This document shows positions 1 to 6,595 of a DNA stretch of 6,627 bases, in pieces; within the stretch, counting starts at the first letter, position 1; each line of letters opens with the position of its first letter. Origin of the DNA: an uncultured Eubacteriales bacterium (lineage in GTDB: Bacteria; Bacillota; Clostridia; Oscillospirales; Oscillospiraceae). The notes under the pieces were generated by a model. The model did not search any database and was not told the origin of the DNA. It saw nothing but the letters and a program-made list of their open reading frames with translations. A program made the position numbers and the translations under genes. The stretch lies in assembly GCA_900555795.1 (NCBI GenBank), contig USMP01000077.1, positions 1-6,627 on the forward strand, read 5' to 3'.

Positions 1-621
1 AAGATGGGGCAAAAGCCGCTGGTTTGCGTGATGGTGGGCGTCAACGGCGTGGGCAAGACGACCTCCATCGGCAAGCTGGCGGACCGGCTGCGCCGGGAGG
101 GAAAGCGGGTGCTGCTGTGTGCCGGGGATACGTTCCGGGCCGCCGCCGCCGACCAGCTGGAGATATGGGCGGATCGTGCCAGGTGCGAACTGGTGCGCCA
201 GAACGAGGGGGCGGACCCTGGGGCGGTGCTGTTTGACGCGCTGCAGGCCGCCAAGGCCCGGGGGGCGGACGTGGTGATCTGCGACACCGCCGGGCGGCTG
301 CACAACAAGGCCAACCTGATGGCGGAACTTCATAAGCTGCGGAAAATCATTGATCGGGAACTGCCGGAGGCGGCGGTGGAGACCCTGCTGGTACTGGATG
401 CTACCACCGGGCAGAACGGCCTCATTCAGGCCAGGCAGTTTAAGGAGACCGCCGGGTGCACCGGTATTGTGCTCACCAAGCTGGACGGCACCGCCAAGGG
501 CGGGATTGTTATCGCCATTGCCCAGGCTTTGCAGGTACCGGTAAAGTTTGTGGGCCTAGGGGAGGGGATAGACGATCTCCAGCCCTTTGACGCCCAGGAA
601 TATGTGGGAGCGCTGATCTGA
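1..621 (+). CDS. ftsY: FtsY, signal recognition particle receptor, GTPase (G) domain, 5'-truncated
   Basis: FtsY is the membrane-associated SRP receptor GTPase that docks ribosome-SRP complexes at the translocon. The visible part is the SRP-type G domain. Counting from the Met codon at base 4, it shows the P-loop GVNGVGKT (residues 12-19), the [11 protein letters not shown] stretch (42-52) in the insertion-box region, DTAGR (94-98), the guanine-specificity motif TKLDG (158-162) and the FtsY-typical closing motif [12 protein letters not shown] (184-195). This motif and the absence of a methionine-rich M domain separate it from Ffh. The frame is open to base 1 and the helical N domain is missing, so the ATG at base 4 is internal and the gene is cut by the window edge, not naturally short. 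The TGA stop at 619-621 touches the rph ribosome binding site, which suggests cotranscription. Identification is secure. Confidence 0.97.
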   Translation, partial: KMGQKPLVCVMVGVNGVGKTTSIGKLADRLRREGKRVLLCAGDTFRAAAADQLEIWADRARCELVRQNEGADPGAVLFDALQAAKARGADVVICDTAGRLHNKANLMAELHKLRKIIDRELPEAAVETLLVLDATTGQNGLIQARQFKETAGCTGIVLTKLDGTAKGGIVIAIAQALQVPVKFVGLGEGIDDLQPFDAQEYVGALI

Positions 622-627
622 GGAGGA
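621..627 (+). promoter_or_regulatory. Ribosome binding site of rph
   Basis: AGGAGGA starts on the last base of the ftsY stop codon and lies 5 bases before the ATG at 633. It is a near-perfect Shine-Dalgarno sequence. Its contact with the ftsY stop favours translational coupling of the two genes. Confidence 0.85.
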
Positions 628-632
628 GACAT

Positions 633-1355
633 ATGAACCGTATTGACGGAAGAAAAGCCAATGAATTGCGACCGGTAAAAATTACCGCCGGCTTTGTAGA
701 CTATGCGGAGGGCAGCGTGCTGATCCAGTGCGGACACACCAAGGTGCTCTGCTGCGCCAGCGTGGAACTGGGCGCGCCCCGCCATGTACCGGAGGGCACC
801 GGCTGGGTGACGGCGGAGTACTCCATGCTGCCCCGGGCCAACCGGGAGCGCAGCCGCCGGGATATCAGCAAGCTGAAGCTGAGTCCCCGCTCCGCGGAGA
901 TCCAGCGGCTTATTGGCCGCAGCCTCCGGGCCGCGGTGGACATGGAGTTGCTGGGGGACCGGACCATCACCGTGGACTGCGATGTGCTCCAGGGGGATGG
1001 CGGTACCCGCACGGCCTCCGTCACCGGCGGCTTCATCGCCATGGCGCTGGCTTGTCGGAAAATGGTGGAGGAGGGTTGGATCGGCCGCAGTCCCATTAAG
1101 GGCTGCGTGGCGGCGGTATCCGCCGGAATTGTGGCGGATCAGCCCATGCTGGACCTCTGCTATGAGGAGGACAGCAGTGCCATGGTGGACTTGAACTGTG
1201 TGATGAACGACCGGGGAGAGCTGATTGAACTCCAGGGTACCGGCGAGGGCCGCAGCTTCACCCTGGCGGAGCAGCAGGAACTGGTGCGCCTCTGCGCCGG
1301 CGGCATCCGGGAACTGATCCAGCTGCAGCGGGAGATCATAGGAGGTCTTGCGTGA
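633..1355 (+). CDS. rph: Ribonuclease PH
   Basis: RNase PH is a phosphate-dependent 3'-to-5' exoribonuclease that trims nucleotides downstream of the CCA end of tRNA precursors, releasing nucleoside diphosphates. The 240-residue length is usual for the family. Family hallmarks are GWVTAEYSMLPRA (57-69), EIQRLIGRSLRA (89-100), DCDVLQGDGGTRTAS (115-129) and the EEDSSAMVDLN stretch (178-188). Arg86 and the Thr125-Arg126 pair fall at the positions known for phosphate binding in characterised RNase PH. The acidic residues Asp180 and Asp186 fit the catalytic site. The family acts as a hexameric ring (known for the family, not visible here). The ATG at 633 follows a strong ribosome binding site. The TGA stop at 1353-1355 overlaps the start of the next gene, indicating coupled translation. 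No sign of damage. Confidence 0.98.
   Translation: MNRIDGRKANELRPVKITAGFVDYAEGSVLIQCGHTKVLCCASVELGAPRHVPEGTGWVTAEYSMLPRANRERSRRDISKLKLSPRSAEIQRLIGRSLRAAVDMELLGDRTITVDCDVLQGDGGTRTASVTGGFIAMALACRKMVEEGWIGRSPIKGCVAAVSAGIVADQPMLDLCYEEDSSAMVDLNCVMNDRGELIELQGTGEGRSFTLAEQQELVRLCAGGIRELIQLQREIIGGLA
1341..1345 (+). promoter_or_regulatory. Ribosome binding site of the XTP pyrophosphatase gene
   Basis: GGAGG lies inside the last codons of rph. It is 9 bases before the ATG at 1355 and 6 bases before an in-frame GTG at 1352. Spacing alone allows both starts. The ATG is preferred because it overlaps the rph stop as TGATG and gives the usual family N-terminus MKFVLAS. Confidence 0.7.
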
Positions 1356-1951
1356 TGAAATTTGTACTTGCCTCCCAAAATACGCATAAACTGGTGGAGA
1401 TGCAGGCAATCCTCTCCGCCCACGGGGTGGAGGTTGTGCTCCAGTCCGATATGGGCCTTCATGTGGATGTGGAGGAGACGGGAACCACTTTTGCGGAAAA
1501 CGCCATGCTGAAGGCCCGGGCGGTGATGGAGGCCAGCGGTCTGCCCGCCATTGCCGACGACTCCGGCGTCTGTGTGGACGCGCTCCAGGGTGCCCCCGGC
1601 GTCTACTCCGCCCGCTACGGCGGGCCGGGACTGGACGATGTGGGCCGCTACCAGCTGCTGTTGAGCAACTTACGGGGCGCCTCGGATCGGACAGCCCACT
1701 TTACCAGCGCCATCGCCTGTATTTTTCCCAATGGGGATACCATTGAGGCGGAGGGGGTTTGCCCCGGCGTCATTGCCTACGCCCCCCAGGGCGACGGCGG
1801 CTTCGGCTACGACCCGGTGTTTTTTCTGCCCCAGCTGCGCAAGACCTACGCACAGCTGACGGCTGAGGAAAAGGCCCAGGTTTCCCATAGAGGCAAGGCC
1901 CTGGCGGTCTTTGACGGCAAGCTGAGAGAGTATCTGAAAAACAACAAATAG
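1355..1951 (+). CDS. rdgB: XTP/dITP diphosphatase (RdgB/HAM1 family non-canonical purine NTP pyrophosphatase)
   Basis: The enzyme hydrolyses XTP, ITP and dITP to the monophosphate plus pyrophosphate, keeping deaminated purines out of DNA and RNA. The 198-residue protein has the usual family length. It carries the substrate-binding SQNTHK motif (7-12), ETGTTFAENAMLKA (41-54), ADDSG (67-71) with the catalytic Asp69 at the same number as in E. coli RdgB, GVYSARYGG (82-90), GFGYDP (149-154) and SHRGKAL (177-183). All segments expected for base and metal binding are present, so it should be active. The start is set at ATG 1355 rather than GTG 1352, which would add one residue. It overlaps the rph stop by one base, and rph-rdgB adjacency is common in Firmicutes and other bacteria. 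No terminator is visible after the TAG stop, so transcription probably continues. Confidence 0.97.
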   Translation: MKFVLASQNTHKLVEMQAILSAHGVEVVLQSDMGLHVDVEETGTTFAENAMLKARAVMEASGLPAIADDSGVCVDALQGAPGVYSARYGGPGLDDVGRYQLLLSNLRGASDRTAHFTSAIACIFPNGDTIEAEGVCPGVIAYAPQGDGGFGYDPVFFLPQLRKTYAQLTAEEKAQVSHRGKALAVFDGKLREYLKNNK

Positions 1952-1962
1952 AATACCGTTAG

Positions 1963-1969
1963 AGGAGGG
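1963..1969 (+). promoter_or_regulatory. Ribosome binding site favouring a TTG start at 1977
   Basis: AGGAGGG lies 7 bases before a TTG codon at 1977 that is in frame with the ATG at 2004. A second, weaker site, AAAGGA at 1991-1996, lies 7 bases before that ATG. The broken lipoprotein gene may therefore start at TTG 1977, with nine extra residues before MKKN, or at ATG 2004. The stronger site belongs to the TTG. Confidence 0.45.
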
Positions 1970-2003
1970 AAACGGGTTGCGGATAGAAAGAAAGGAACTT
2001 CTG

Positions 2004-2442
2004 ATGAAAAAGAACCTGATGGTATGGGCTCTGGTCATTTGCTGCGCTTTCTCCGGCTGTGGGAACAGCAGTGACGTGAAAAAAACCACAGATCAAAGCG
2101 GCGCTGTGGCCGGGGGTTATCGACGAAGTCTATCGGAACCCGCAGTTCTATGAGAATGTGCTGCTCTTCCCTATGTCCCGAACCTTCGCGGGTTGTACCG
2201 GCACGTCTGACTATCAGATCGCGCGGGAGGGCGGCCTGAGCTGGGCGGTACCCTGGTGTGCCGGGTTCTATGCGCTCTGCTGTCAGGTCAAGCCGGACAT
2301 TACGCCGGAGGAGTTCATTGAGATCCTCAACACCACCAGCGTTCCTGCTCAGACCACGATCAAAGGGCTGGAACTGACCTTCGGAAAGATCCCCGACCCG
2401 GCGGCGGTGATCAGGGAACTTGAGGACAGAGTGGCGCGGTAG
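2004..2442 (+). pseudogene. Remnant of an S8 (subtilisin-family) serine peptidase lipoprotein, frameshifted and internally deleted
   Basis: Two pieces in different frames make up this gene. From ATG 2004 a 49-residue frame begins with a lipoprotein signal peptide: MKKN, a hydrophobic core, then the lipobox FSGC with Cys19. It ends at TGA 2151-2153. The second piece, open from 2080 to the TAG at 2440-2442, reads GGLSWAVPWCAGFYALCCQV followed by KPDITPEEF. This matches the serine-containing end of Firmicutes S8 peptidases: it corresponds to the GTSMAxPxVAG signature, and its Ser codon is at 2239-2241. Removing one A from the A7 run at 2079-2085 joins both pieces into one 145-residue frame. Even then the Asp and His catalytic regions are absent, because only about 50 residues separate the lipobox Cys from the GGLSW motif, so most of the peptidase domain is missing. 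The alternative start at TTG 1977 adds nine residues. It could instead be a short new lipoprotein, or the frameshift could be a sequencing error, but the missing catalytic region would remain. The S8 assignment is by motif recognition; proteolytic activity is not expected. Confidence 0.66.
2079..2085 (+). other. A7 homopolymer at the reading-frame break
   Basis: Seven consecutive A residues lie just after the lipobox region of the broken lipoprotein gene. Six A residues would make a continuous frame from 2004 to 2442 (438 bases, 146 codons including the stop). The run is therefore the simplest site for the indel that separates the two frames. Other break points between 2080 and 2153 are also possible. 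Confidence 0.5.
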
Positions 2443-2473
2443 CGAAAAAAGTATAGAAAAAAGGAAACAATAT

Positions 2474-2791
2474 ATGGAACTGACAAGCAAACAGCGCTCC
2501 CAGCTGCGGGGCCTGGCCAACAGCATTGACACCATCGTCCATATTGGCAAGGACGGTATCACCGACAACCTGGTCAAGCAGGCCAACGACGCGCTGGAGG
2601 CCAGAGAACTCATCAAGTGCCGCGTACTGGAAAATTCCATGCTTACGGCCCGGGAGGCCTGCGACCAGCTGGCCCGCCTGACCCGCAGCGAGGCGGTTCA
2701 GGTCATTGGCACCAAATTTGTGCTCTACCGCCAGCACTACGACAAGGCCCGGCGAAAGATCGAACTGGTCCGGGACCGGGCCAGGCAGTAG
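2474..2791 (+). CDS. yhbY: YhbY-type CRM-domain RNA-binding protein, ribosome-associated
   Basis: This is a single CRM (YhbY) domain protein of 105 residues, the usual length for stand-alone YhbY. Proteins of this family bind RNA and associate with pre-50S ribosomal subunits; the exact role is not settled. The sequence shows the N-terminal KQRSQLRGLA segment (6-15), the loop GKDG (25-28) corresponding to the RNA-contacting GxxG loop, then NLVKQANDALEARELIK in the central helix and the terminal strand VQVIGTKFVLYR. The start at ATG 2474 follows AAGGAAA at 2461-2467 with 6 bases between. The 31 bases between the broken lipoprotein gene and this start are A-rich but hold no convincing promoter. 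Placement directly before nadD is a widely seen Firmicutes order. No defect is visible. Confidence 0.95.
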   Translation: MELTSKQRSQLRGLANSIDTIVHIGKDGITDNLVKQANDALEARELIKCRVLENSMLTAREACDQLARLTRSEAVQVIGTKFVLYRQHYDKARRKIELVRDRARQ

Positions 2792-2814
2792 GATATGCCG
2801 ACAGTCCAGGAAAA

Positions 2815-2821
2815 AGAGGGG
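2815..2821 (+). promoter_or_regulatory. Ribosome binding site deciding a TTG start for nadD
   Basis: AGAGGGG ends 6 bases before the TTG at 2828, which opens the protein as MKIGIYGGTFNP, the usual NadD N-terminus. The upstream in-frame ATG at 2795 has only a short AGG very close to it and would add eleven residues unlike the family. TTG 2828 is therefore the better start. Confidence 0.75.
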
Positions 2822-2827
2822 ATTCGT

Positions 2828-4045
2828 TTGAAAATCGGCATCTATGGGGGCACGTTCAATCCCATTCACCAGGGCCATATGGCAGCAGCCAGGGCTGCCG
2901 TCCAGCAGCTGGACCTGGACCGTCTGTACCTGATCCCCGCCGGACTGCCACCCCACAAGGCGCCCCCCAATGGAGCCTCCGGGCTTCAGCGCCTGGACAT
3001 GGCGCGCCTGGCGGCTGAGGCGCTTGCGCTGGACGGAAGGGTGGAGGCGTCGGACATTGAACTGAACCGGGAGGGGAAGAGTTATACGCTGGATACCCTG
3101 CGCCTGATCCGCCGGCAGGATCCCCAGGCCCGACTGTATCTGCTGATGGGTACGGATATGTTTCTGTCCTTTCAGGACTGGCTCCATCCGGAGGAAATTG
3201 CGGGACTCTGCACCCTCTGCGCTTTCTGCCGCAGCGAGACAGACCGGCCTGAGGTGATGGAGGACCAGCGTGCCTATCTGGCCCGGCACCTGGGGGCGGA
3301 AACCGTGCTGTTGCGGCTGCCCCGGGTGGTTGATATTTCCTCCACCCGTCTGCGGGAACTTTTGTCCCGGGGGGAGGGAAAGGCATATCTGGACCCGGCG
3401 GTATACGGCTATATTCTCTGTCAGGGACTGTACGGCGTGCCTGCCGACTGTCGTGCTCTGCCGCTGGACGACCTGCGCTGCGCCGCGCTGAGTATGCTGG
3501 ATCACCGGCGCATTCCCCACGTGCTGGGCACGGAGGAGACGGCGGCCCGGCTGGCAAGGCGCTGGGGCGCCGACGAGGAGGAGGCCCGGCGGGGGGCGCT
3601 GCTCCACGACTGCACAAAAAAATGGGGCAGGGAACAACAGCTGGCCCTTTGCCGTCAATATGGAATAAAGCCGGATGAGGACGAACTGCGCCAGACGAAG
3701 CTGCTCCACGCCCTCACCGGCGCGGCGGTGGCGGCGGACCGGTTCGGCGTCAGCGCCGGGGTTGCCCAGGCCATTCGCTGGCATACCACGGGAAAGGCGG
3801 ATATGAACACGCTGGAAAAGATTTTGTATCTGGCGGACTATATTGAGCCGACCCGGGATTTCTGTGATCTGACGGAGCTGCGCCGCCTGGCCTTTGCGGA
3901 CCTGGACGGCGCCATGCTGCTGGGGCTGACCATGGCGGTGGAGGATCTGGGCAAAAAGGGGATGCCGGTGCATCCCAACAGTGTGTATGCGAGGGATTAT
4001 CTGAAAGGAACAGAGACACATGAGCAGACAGAAGGGAAAGCGTGA
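2828..4045 (+). CDS. nadD: NadD-YqeK fusion: nicotinate-mononucleotide adenylyltransferase plus HD-domain Ap4A hydrolase
   Basis: One 405-residue frame carries two enzymes that are usually separate genes of about 200 residues each. Residues 1 to about 200 are NadD, which joins ATP and nicotinate mononucleotide to form deamido-NAD. It has the nucleotidyltransferase motif GGTFNPIHQGH (7-17), LIPAGLPPHK, LLMGTDMFLSFQDW and ISSTRLR (170-176). Residues from about 207 onward are YqeK, the HD-domain enzyme that splits Ap4A symmetrically into two ADP. Candidate metal ligands are His231 (IPHVLGT), His260-Asp261 (LLHDCTK), His294 (LLHAL), His319 (HTTG) and Asp337 (LADYIEPTR). Both active sites look complete, and no stop or start signal is seen at the joint, so the fusion appears real. 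An alternative start at ATG 2795 is possible but less likely. The stop lies 26 bases inside the next gene. Whether the two activities affect each other is unknown. Confidence 0.93.
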   Translation: MKIGIYGGTFNPIHQGHMAAARAAVQQLDLDRLYLIPAGLPPHKAPPNGASGLQRLDMARLAAEALALDGRVEASDIELNREGKSYTLDTLRLIRRQDPQARLYLLMGTDMFLSFQDWLHPEEIAGLCTLCAFCRSETDRPEVMEDQRAYLARHLGAETVLLRLPRVVDISSTRLRELLSRGEGKAYLDPAVYGYILCQGLYGVPADCRALPLDDLRCAALSMLDHRRIPHVLGTEETAARLARRWGADEEEARRGALLHDCTKKWGREQQLALCRQYGIKPDEDELRQTKLLHALTGAAVAADRFGVSAGVAQAIRWHTTGKADMNTLEKILYLADYIEPTRDFCDLTELRRLAFADLDGAMLLGLTMAVEDLGKKGMPVHPNSVYARDYLKGTETHEQTEGKA

Positions 4046-5111
4046 GGCCGGTGGAGACGGCTGGCACCGGGGGGGAGACCCCTTTGCCGCGCCTGACGGC
4101 GGGCGGACCGGGAAAAAAAGAACAAACCGGGCACTGCGGGCGTTGCTGATCGTCCTGGGCTGCGCAGCGAGTTTAACCCTGGTGGCCGTGGGGCTGTGGA
4201 AGGTCCTGGTGGTGGCGCCGGATGTCAGCGACAACGACCGGCCCGGCGTCCCCTCAGGTGAAGTGAGCGGGGCAACCGCAGGCGGGGAGGAGCCGGACAC
4301 CACCTCCGGACGCAAGGAGGACTACTTTACGTTCCTGCTGCTGGGGAAGGATACCTCCAGCGGCAGCACGGATACAATCATTCTGGTATCCTACGATGTG
4401 GCGGGCGGCGCGGTGAACTGCATGTCCATCCCACGGGACACAATGGTGAACGTGTCCTGGGACATCAAGCGCGTCAATTCCGTCTACTCATCCAAGCAGG
4501 GAATGGACGGTCTGAAGACCCAAATCAGCAATCTCACCGGCGTGATGCCGGACTTCTATGTGATGATCGAGTGGGAGGCTGTGGGCAGCCTGGTGGAGGC
4601 CCTTGGCGGCGTCTACTTCGACGTGCCCTACAATATGAATTATGATGATCCCTATCAGGATCTGCACATCCACTTCCCCGCGGGCCAGCGCCACCTCACC
4701 GGCGAGGAGGCGCTGCAGGTGGTCCGCTGGCGGCAGAACAACGACGGCTCCGGATATGCAACCGCCGATATTGGCCGCATCGGCACCCAGCAGGCCTTCC
4801 TGGCCGCCGTGGCCCAGCAGACCCTCCAGCTGTCAAACTGGGACAAGATCCCCGAAATGGCGGAGATTTTCGGGAACTATGTGGACACGGATCTGGAACT
4901 GTCCAACCTGATCTGGATCGGCGAGCAGGCCCTGACCATGGGCAGCGCCAATATCCACTTCCACACTCTGCCGGGGGATGGGGCGGGCTACTACAAGGGC
5001 GGGTCCTACTACGTGCTGGACCCCCAGGCCACCCTGGAACTGGTGAACAGCGCCCTGAACCCTTACACCACGGATCGCACCCTGGAGGATATGGATATCC
5101 TCGTTCCCTAA
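4020..5111 (+). CDS. LytR-CpsA-Psr (LCP) family envelope protein
   Basis: LCP proteins attach undecaprenyl-linked polymers such as teichoic acids or capsule to peptidoglycan on the outer face of the membrane. This 363-residue protein has a basic cytoplasmic N-terminus (1-40), one membrane helix (about 41-66) and a flexible Gly/Ser/Pro/Glu-rich linker (67-100). The LCP domain follows from about 103, with FLLLGKD (105-111), the signature SIPRDT (136-141), the region RVNSVY (151-156) and ADIGRIGTQQAFL (249-261), whose Asp250 and Arg253 fit the DxxR motif. The usual Arg of the RSDT segment is replaced here by GSTDT (115-119). The start at ATG 4020 overlaps the end of nadD-yqeK by 26 bases and follows AAAGGAA in the preceding gene. 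LCP genes after yqeK are common in Clostridia. The transferred polymer cannot be told from sequence, so no specific symbol is given. Confidence 0.94.
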   Translation: MSRQKGKREAGGDGWHRGGDPFAAPDGGRTGKKRTNRALRALLIVLGCAASLTLVAVGLWKVLVVAPDVSDNDRPGVPSGEVSGATAGGEEPDTTSGRKEDYFTFLLLGKDTSSGSTDTIILVSYDVAGGAVNCMSIPRDTMVNVSWDIKRVNSVYSSKQGMDGLKTQISNLTGVMPDFYVMIEWEAVGSLVEALGGVYFDVPYNMNYDDPYQDLHIHFPAGQRHLTGEEALQVVRWRQNNDGSGYATADIGRIGTQQAFLAAVAQQTLQLSNWDKIPEMAEIFGNYVDTDLELSNLIWIGEQALTMGSANIHFHTLPGDGAGYYKGGSYYVLDPQATLELVNSALNPYTTDRTLEDMDILVP

Positions 5112-5120
5112 CCGCCCATG

Positions 5121-5128
5121 AAAGGAGA
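5121..5128 (+). promoter_or_regulatory. Ribosome binding site of the SLH-transglutaminase gene
   Basis: AAAGGAGA lies 8 bases before the ATG at 5137, whose product opens with a clear signal peptide. This selects 5137 over an out-of-frame ATG at 5118. The 25-base gap after the LCP gene leaves no room for a separate promoter. Confidence 0.8.
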
Positions 5129-5136
5129 CCTCCCCC

Positions 5137-6588
5137 ATGAAGCGCCGCCTATCCGCCCTCGCCCTGTCTCTGCTTCTGCTGTCCGCCCTGACCCCCTCCG
5201 CCGCGGCGGCCGGGAATCACGCTTTTGTCCCGGTGCGGTCCTATGCGGAGGAATTCACCGACATGGACAGTTCCGACTGGTTTTACAGCAATGTACAGGC
5301 CCTGTACGAACTGGGCCTGACCAACGGACAGGGGGACGCCCACACCTTCGCCCCCGGCGACGATATCACCCTGGCGGAGGCCGTCACTCTGGCGGCACGG
5401 CTGCGGAGTCTCTATGAGTACGGCGAGAGCGAGACTGGCCCCGCCATGTACGGCGGCGGTGGCGCCTGGTACCGGCCCTATGCCGACTACCTGAAAAGCC
5501 TGGGGGGCATTGGGGAGGAATTTGAGGGCAGCTACGAGTCAGCTGCCACCCGGGCCCAGACGGCCCACATCCTGGCAGGCGCCCTGCCGCACTCCCTCTT
5601 TGCAGACATCAACGGCGACGCTGTGGCGGTGGGCTACGCCAGCCACAGCTATATCCGGGATGTCACCGACTACACCCCCTACCAGCGGGACATCCTGCTG
5701 CTCTATAAGTGGGGCATTCTCAGCGGCATGGACCACTCCGGTTCCTTCCTTCCCGACGAGCCCATTCAGCGCTGCCAGGTGGCGGCCATGGTTACGCGGC
5801 TGGCCTACGAGCATCTGCGTATCACCCTGAACTGGGATCTCTCCCTGGCCTACAGCTGCTCCGACGCCACCTGGGAGGGTCTGGTCACAAGCGACGGCAC
5901 CTTTTACACCGCCCCGGACCCCGGCGACAGCGCCGCCATTGACGCCGACGTGCGATATATGCTCTCCCGGGGGGAGCGGCGCATCGTCCTCAGCTATGAG
6001 CCGGGCAGCCTGTCCAACCAGACCACCGACCAACTCATGTCCGCCTTTCTCAACGCCGTGCGCCATTATGTGGAGCAGGGCTACAATGCGGTTAAGTGCA
6101 CCTCATCGGTAAAAACCGGCTCCGTGGTGCTGACCTTCTCCAGCAGCCTGTACAGCGACCGGCTGCTGGACGGCTACCGGGAGGCCACACTGGAGGCCGC
6201 CATTCAGGTACACGACCAGCTGTGGAGCGAGGGGGTTATGACCCCCGCCATGACGGAGTATGAAAGGGCCAGAGCCTACTTTACATGGCTGTGTGAACAC
6301 TGCCAGTACGACTTTCAGAGCACGGACACCTCTATGAGCCACAGCGGCTATGGTGCCTTTGTGGAGCAGCTGGCGGTCTGTGACGGGTACACCGCGGCCT
6401 ACAACCTGCTGCTGAAGCTGGAGGGCATCGAGTGCACCACCTACTCTACCACCGACCACATCTGGACCGTGGCCCGCTTGGACGGCACCGTCTACCATAT
6501 TGACCCCACCTGGGGGGACCAGACCGGCGTCATTGCCTACCGCTATTTCGGGATGACCGAATCCGCCTCCCTGGCCCGCTTCCCCTGA
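5137..6588 (+). CDS. Secreted SLH-domain protein with C-terminal transglutaminase-like domain
   Basis: This is a 483-residue predicted surface protein. It opens with a Sec signal peptide (MKRR, a Leu-rich core and an Ala-rich cleavage site near residue 25). SLH (surface-layer homology) repeats follow: a clear one at about 40-90 (FTDMDSSDWFYSNVQALYEL to ITLAEAVTLAARL), a weaker one at about 110-150, and a third at about 155-223 containing YKWGILSG and FLPDEPIQRCQVAAMVTRLA. SLH domains bind cell-wall polysaccharide and hold proteins at the surface. Residues 224 to about 370 are a less recognisable region. The end is a transglutaminase-like (papain-fold) domain with the expected triad: Cys415 in AVCDGYT, His441 in DHIW and Asp456 in IDPTW. 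Such domains can cross-link or cleave peptide or amide bonds; which applies here is unknown. It sits 25 bases after the LCP gene, so the two are probably cotranscribed, and both act outside the membrane. The reading frame is intact. Confidence 0.9.
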   Translation: MKRRLSALALSLLLLSALTPSAAAAGNHAFVPVRSYAEEFTDMDSSDWFYSNVQALYELGLTNGQGDAHTFAPGDDITLAEAVTLAARLRSLYEYGESETGPAMYGGGGAWYRPYADYLKSLGGIGEEFEGSYESAATRAQTAHILAGALPHSLFADINGDAVAVGYASHSYIRDVTDYTPYQRDILLLYKWGILSGMDHSGSFLPDEPIQRCQVAAMVTRLAYEHLRITLNWDLSLAYSCSDATWEGLVTSDGTFYTAPDPGDSAAIDADVRYMLSRGERRIVLSYEPGSLSNQTTDQLMSAFLNAVRHYVEQGYNAVKCTSSVKTGSVVLTFSSSLYSDRLLDGYREATLEAAIQVHDQLWSEGVMTPAMTEYERARAYFTWLCEHCQYDFQSTDTSMSHSGYGAFVEQLAVCDGYTAAYNLLLKLEGIECTTYSTTDHIWTVARLDGTVYHIDPTWGDQTGVIAYRYFGMTESASLARFP

Positions 6589-6595
6589 CCGTATG

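Noticed and set aside
4..6. ATG at base 4 as a true ftsY start
   Set aside because: It lies only 11 codons before the P-loop, and FtsY needs its N domain upstream. The frame is open to the window edge, so this is an internal Met.
426..1409. A 327-codon open frame on the minus strand
   Set aside because: It is antisense to the ends of ftsY and rph, which match their families throughout. No domain or convincing ribosome binding site supports the minus-strand frame.
2158..2442. The S8-like end as an independent gene starting at GTG 2158
   Set aside because: No ribosome binding site lies at a proper distance before this GTG. The similarity begins within a larger peptidase domain, so it is treated as part of the pseudogene.
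2420..2457. Possible promoter before yhbY (TTGAGG at 2420-2425 and TATAGA at 2452-2457)
   Set aside because: The two boxes are 26 bases apart, far from the usual 17, and the -35 candidate is weak. The A-rich stretch is better explained as part of the ribosome binding region.
2411..4315. A 634-codon open frame on the minus strand
   Set aside because: It lies antisense to yhbY, nadD-yqeK and the start of the LCP gene, whose products are clearly recognised. Its translation shows no family motif and is rich in Pro, Gln, Arg and Gly, as expected for a shadow of GC-rich coding DNA.
5118..5417. A 99-codon plus-strand frame starting just before the SLH gene
   Set aside because: It is out of frame with the SLH protein, has no motif, and its start lies before the ribosome binding site that serves ATG 5137.
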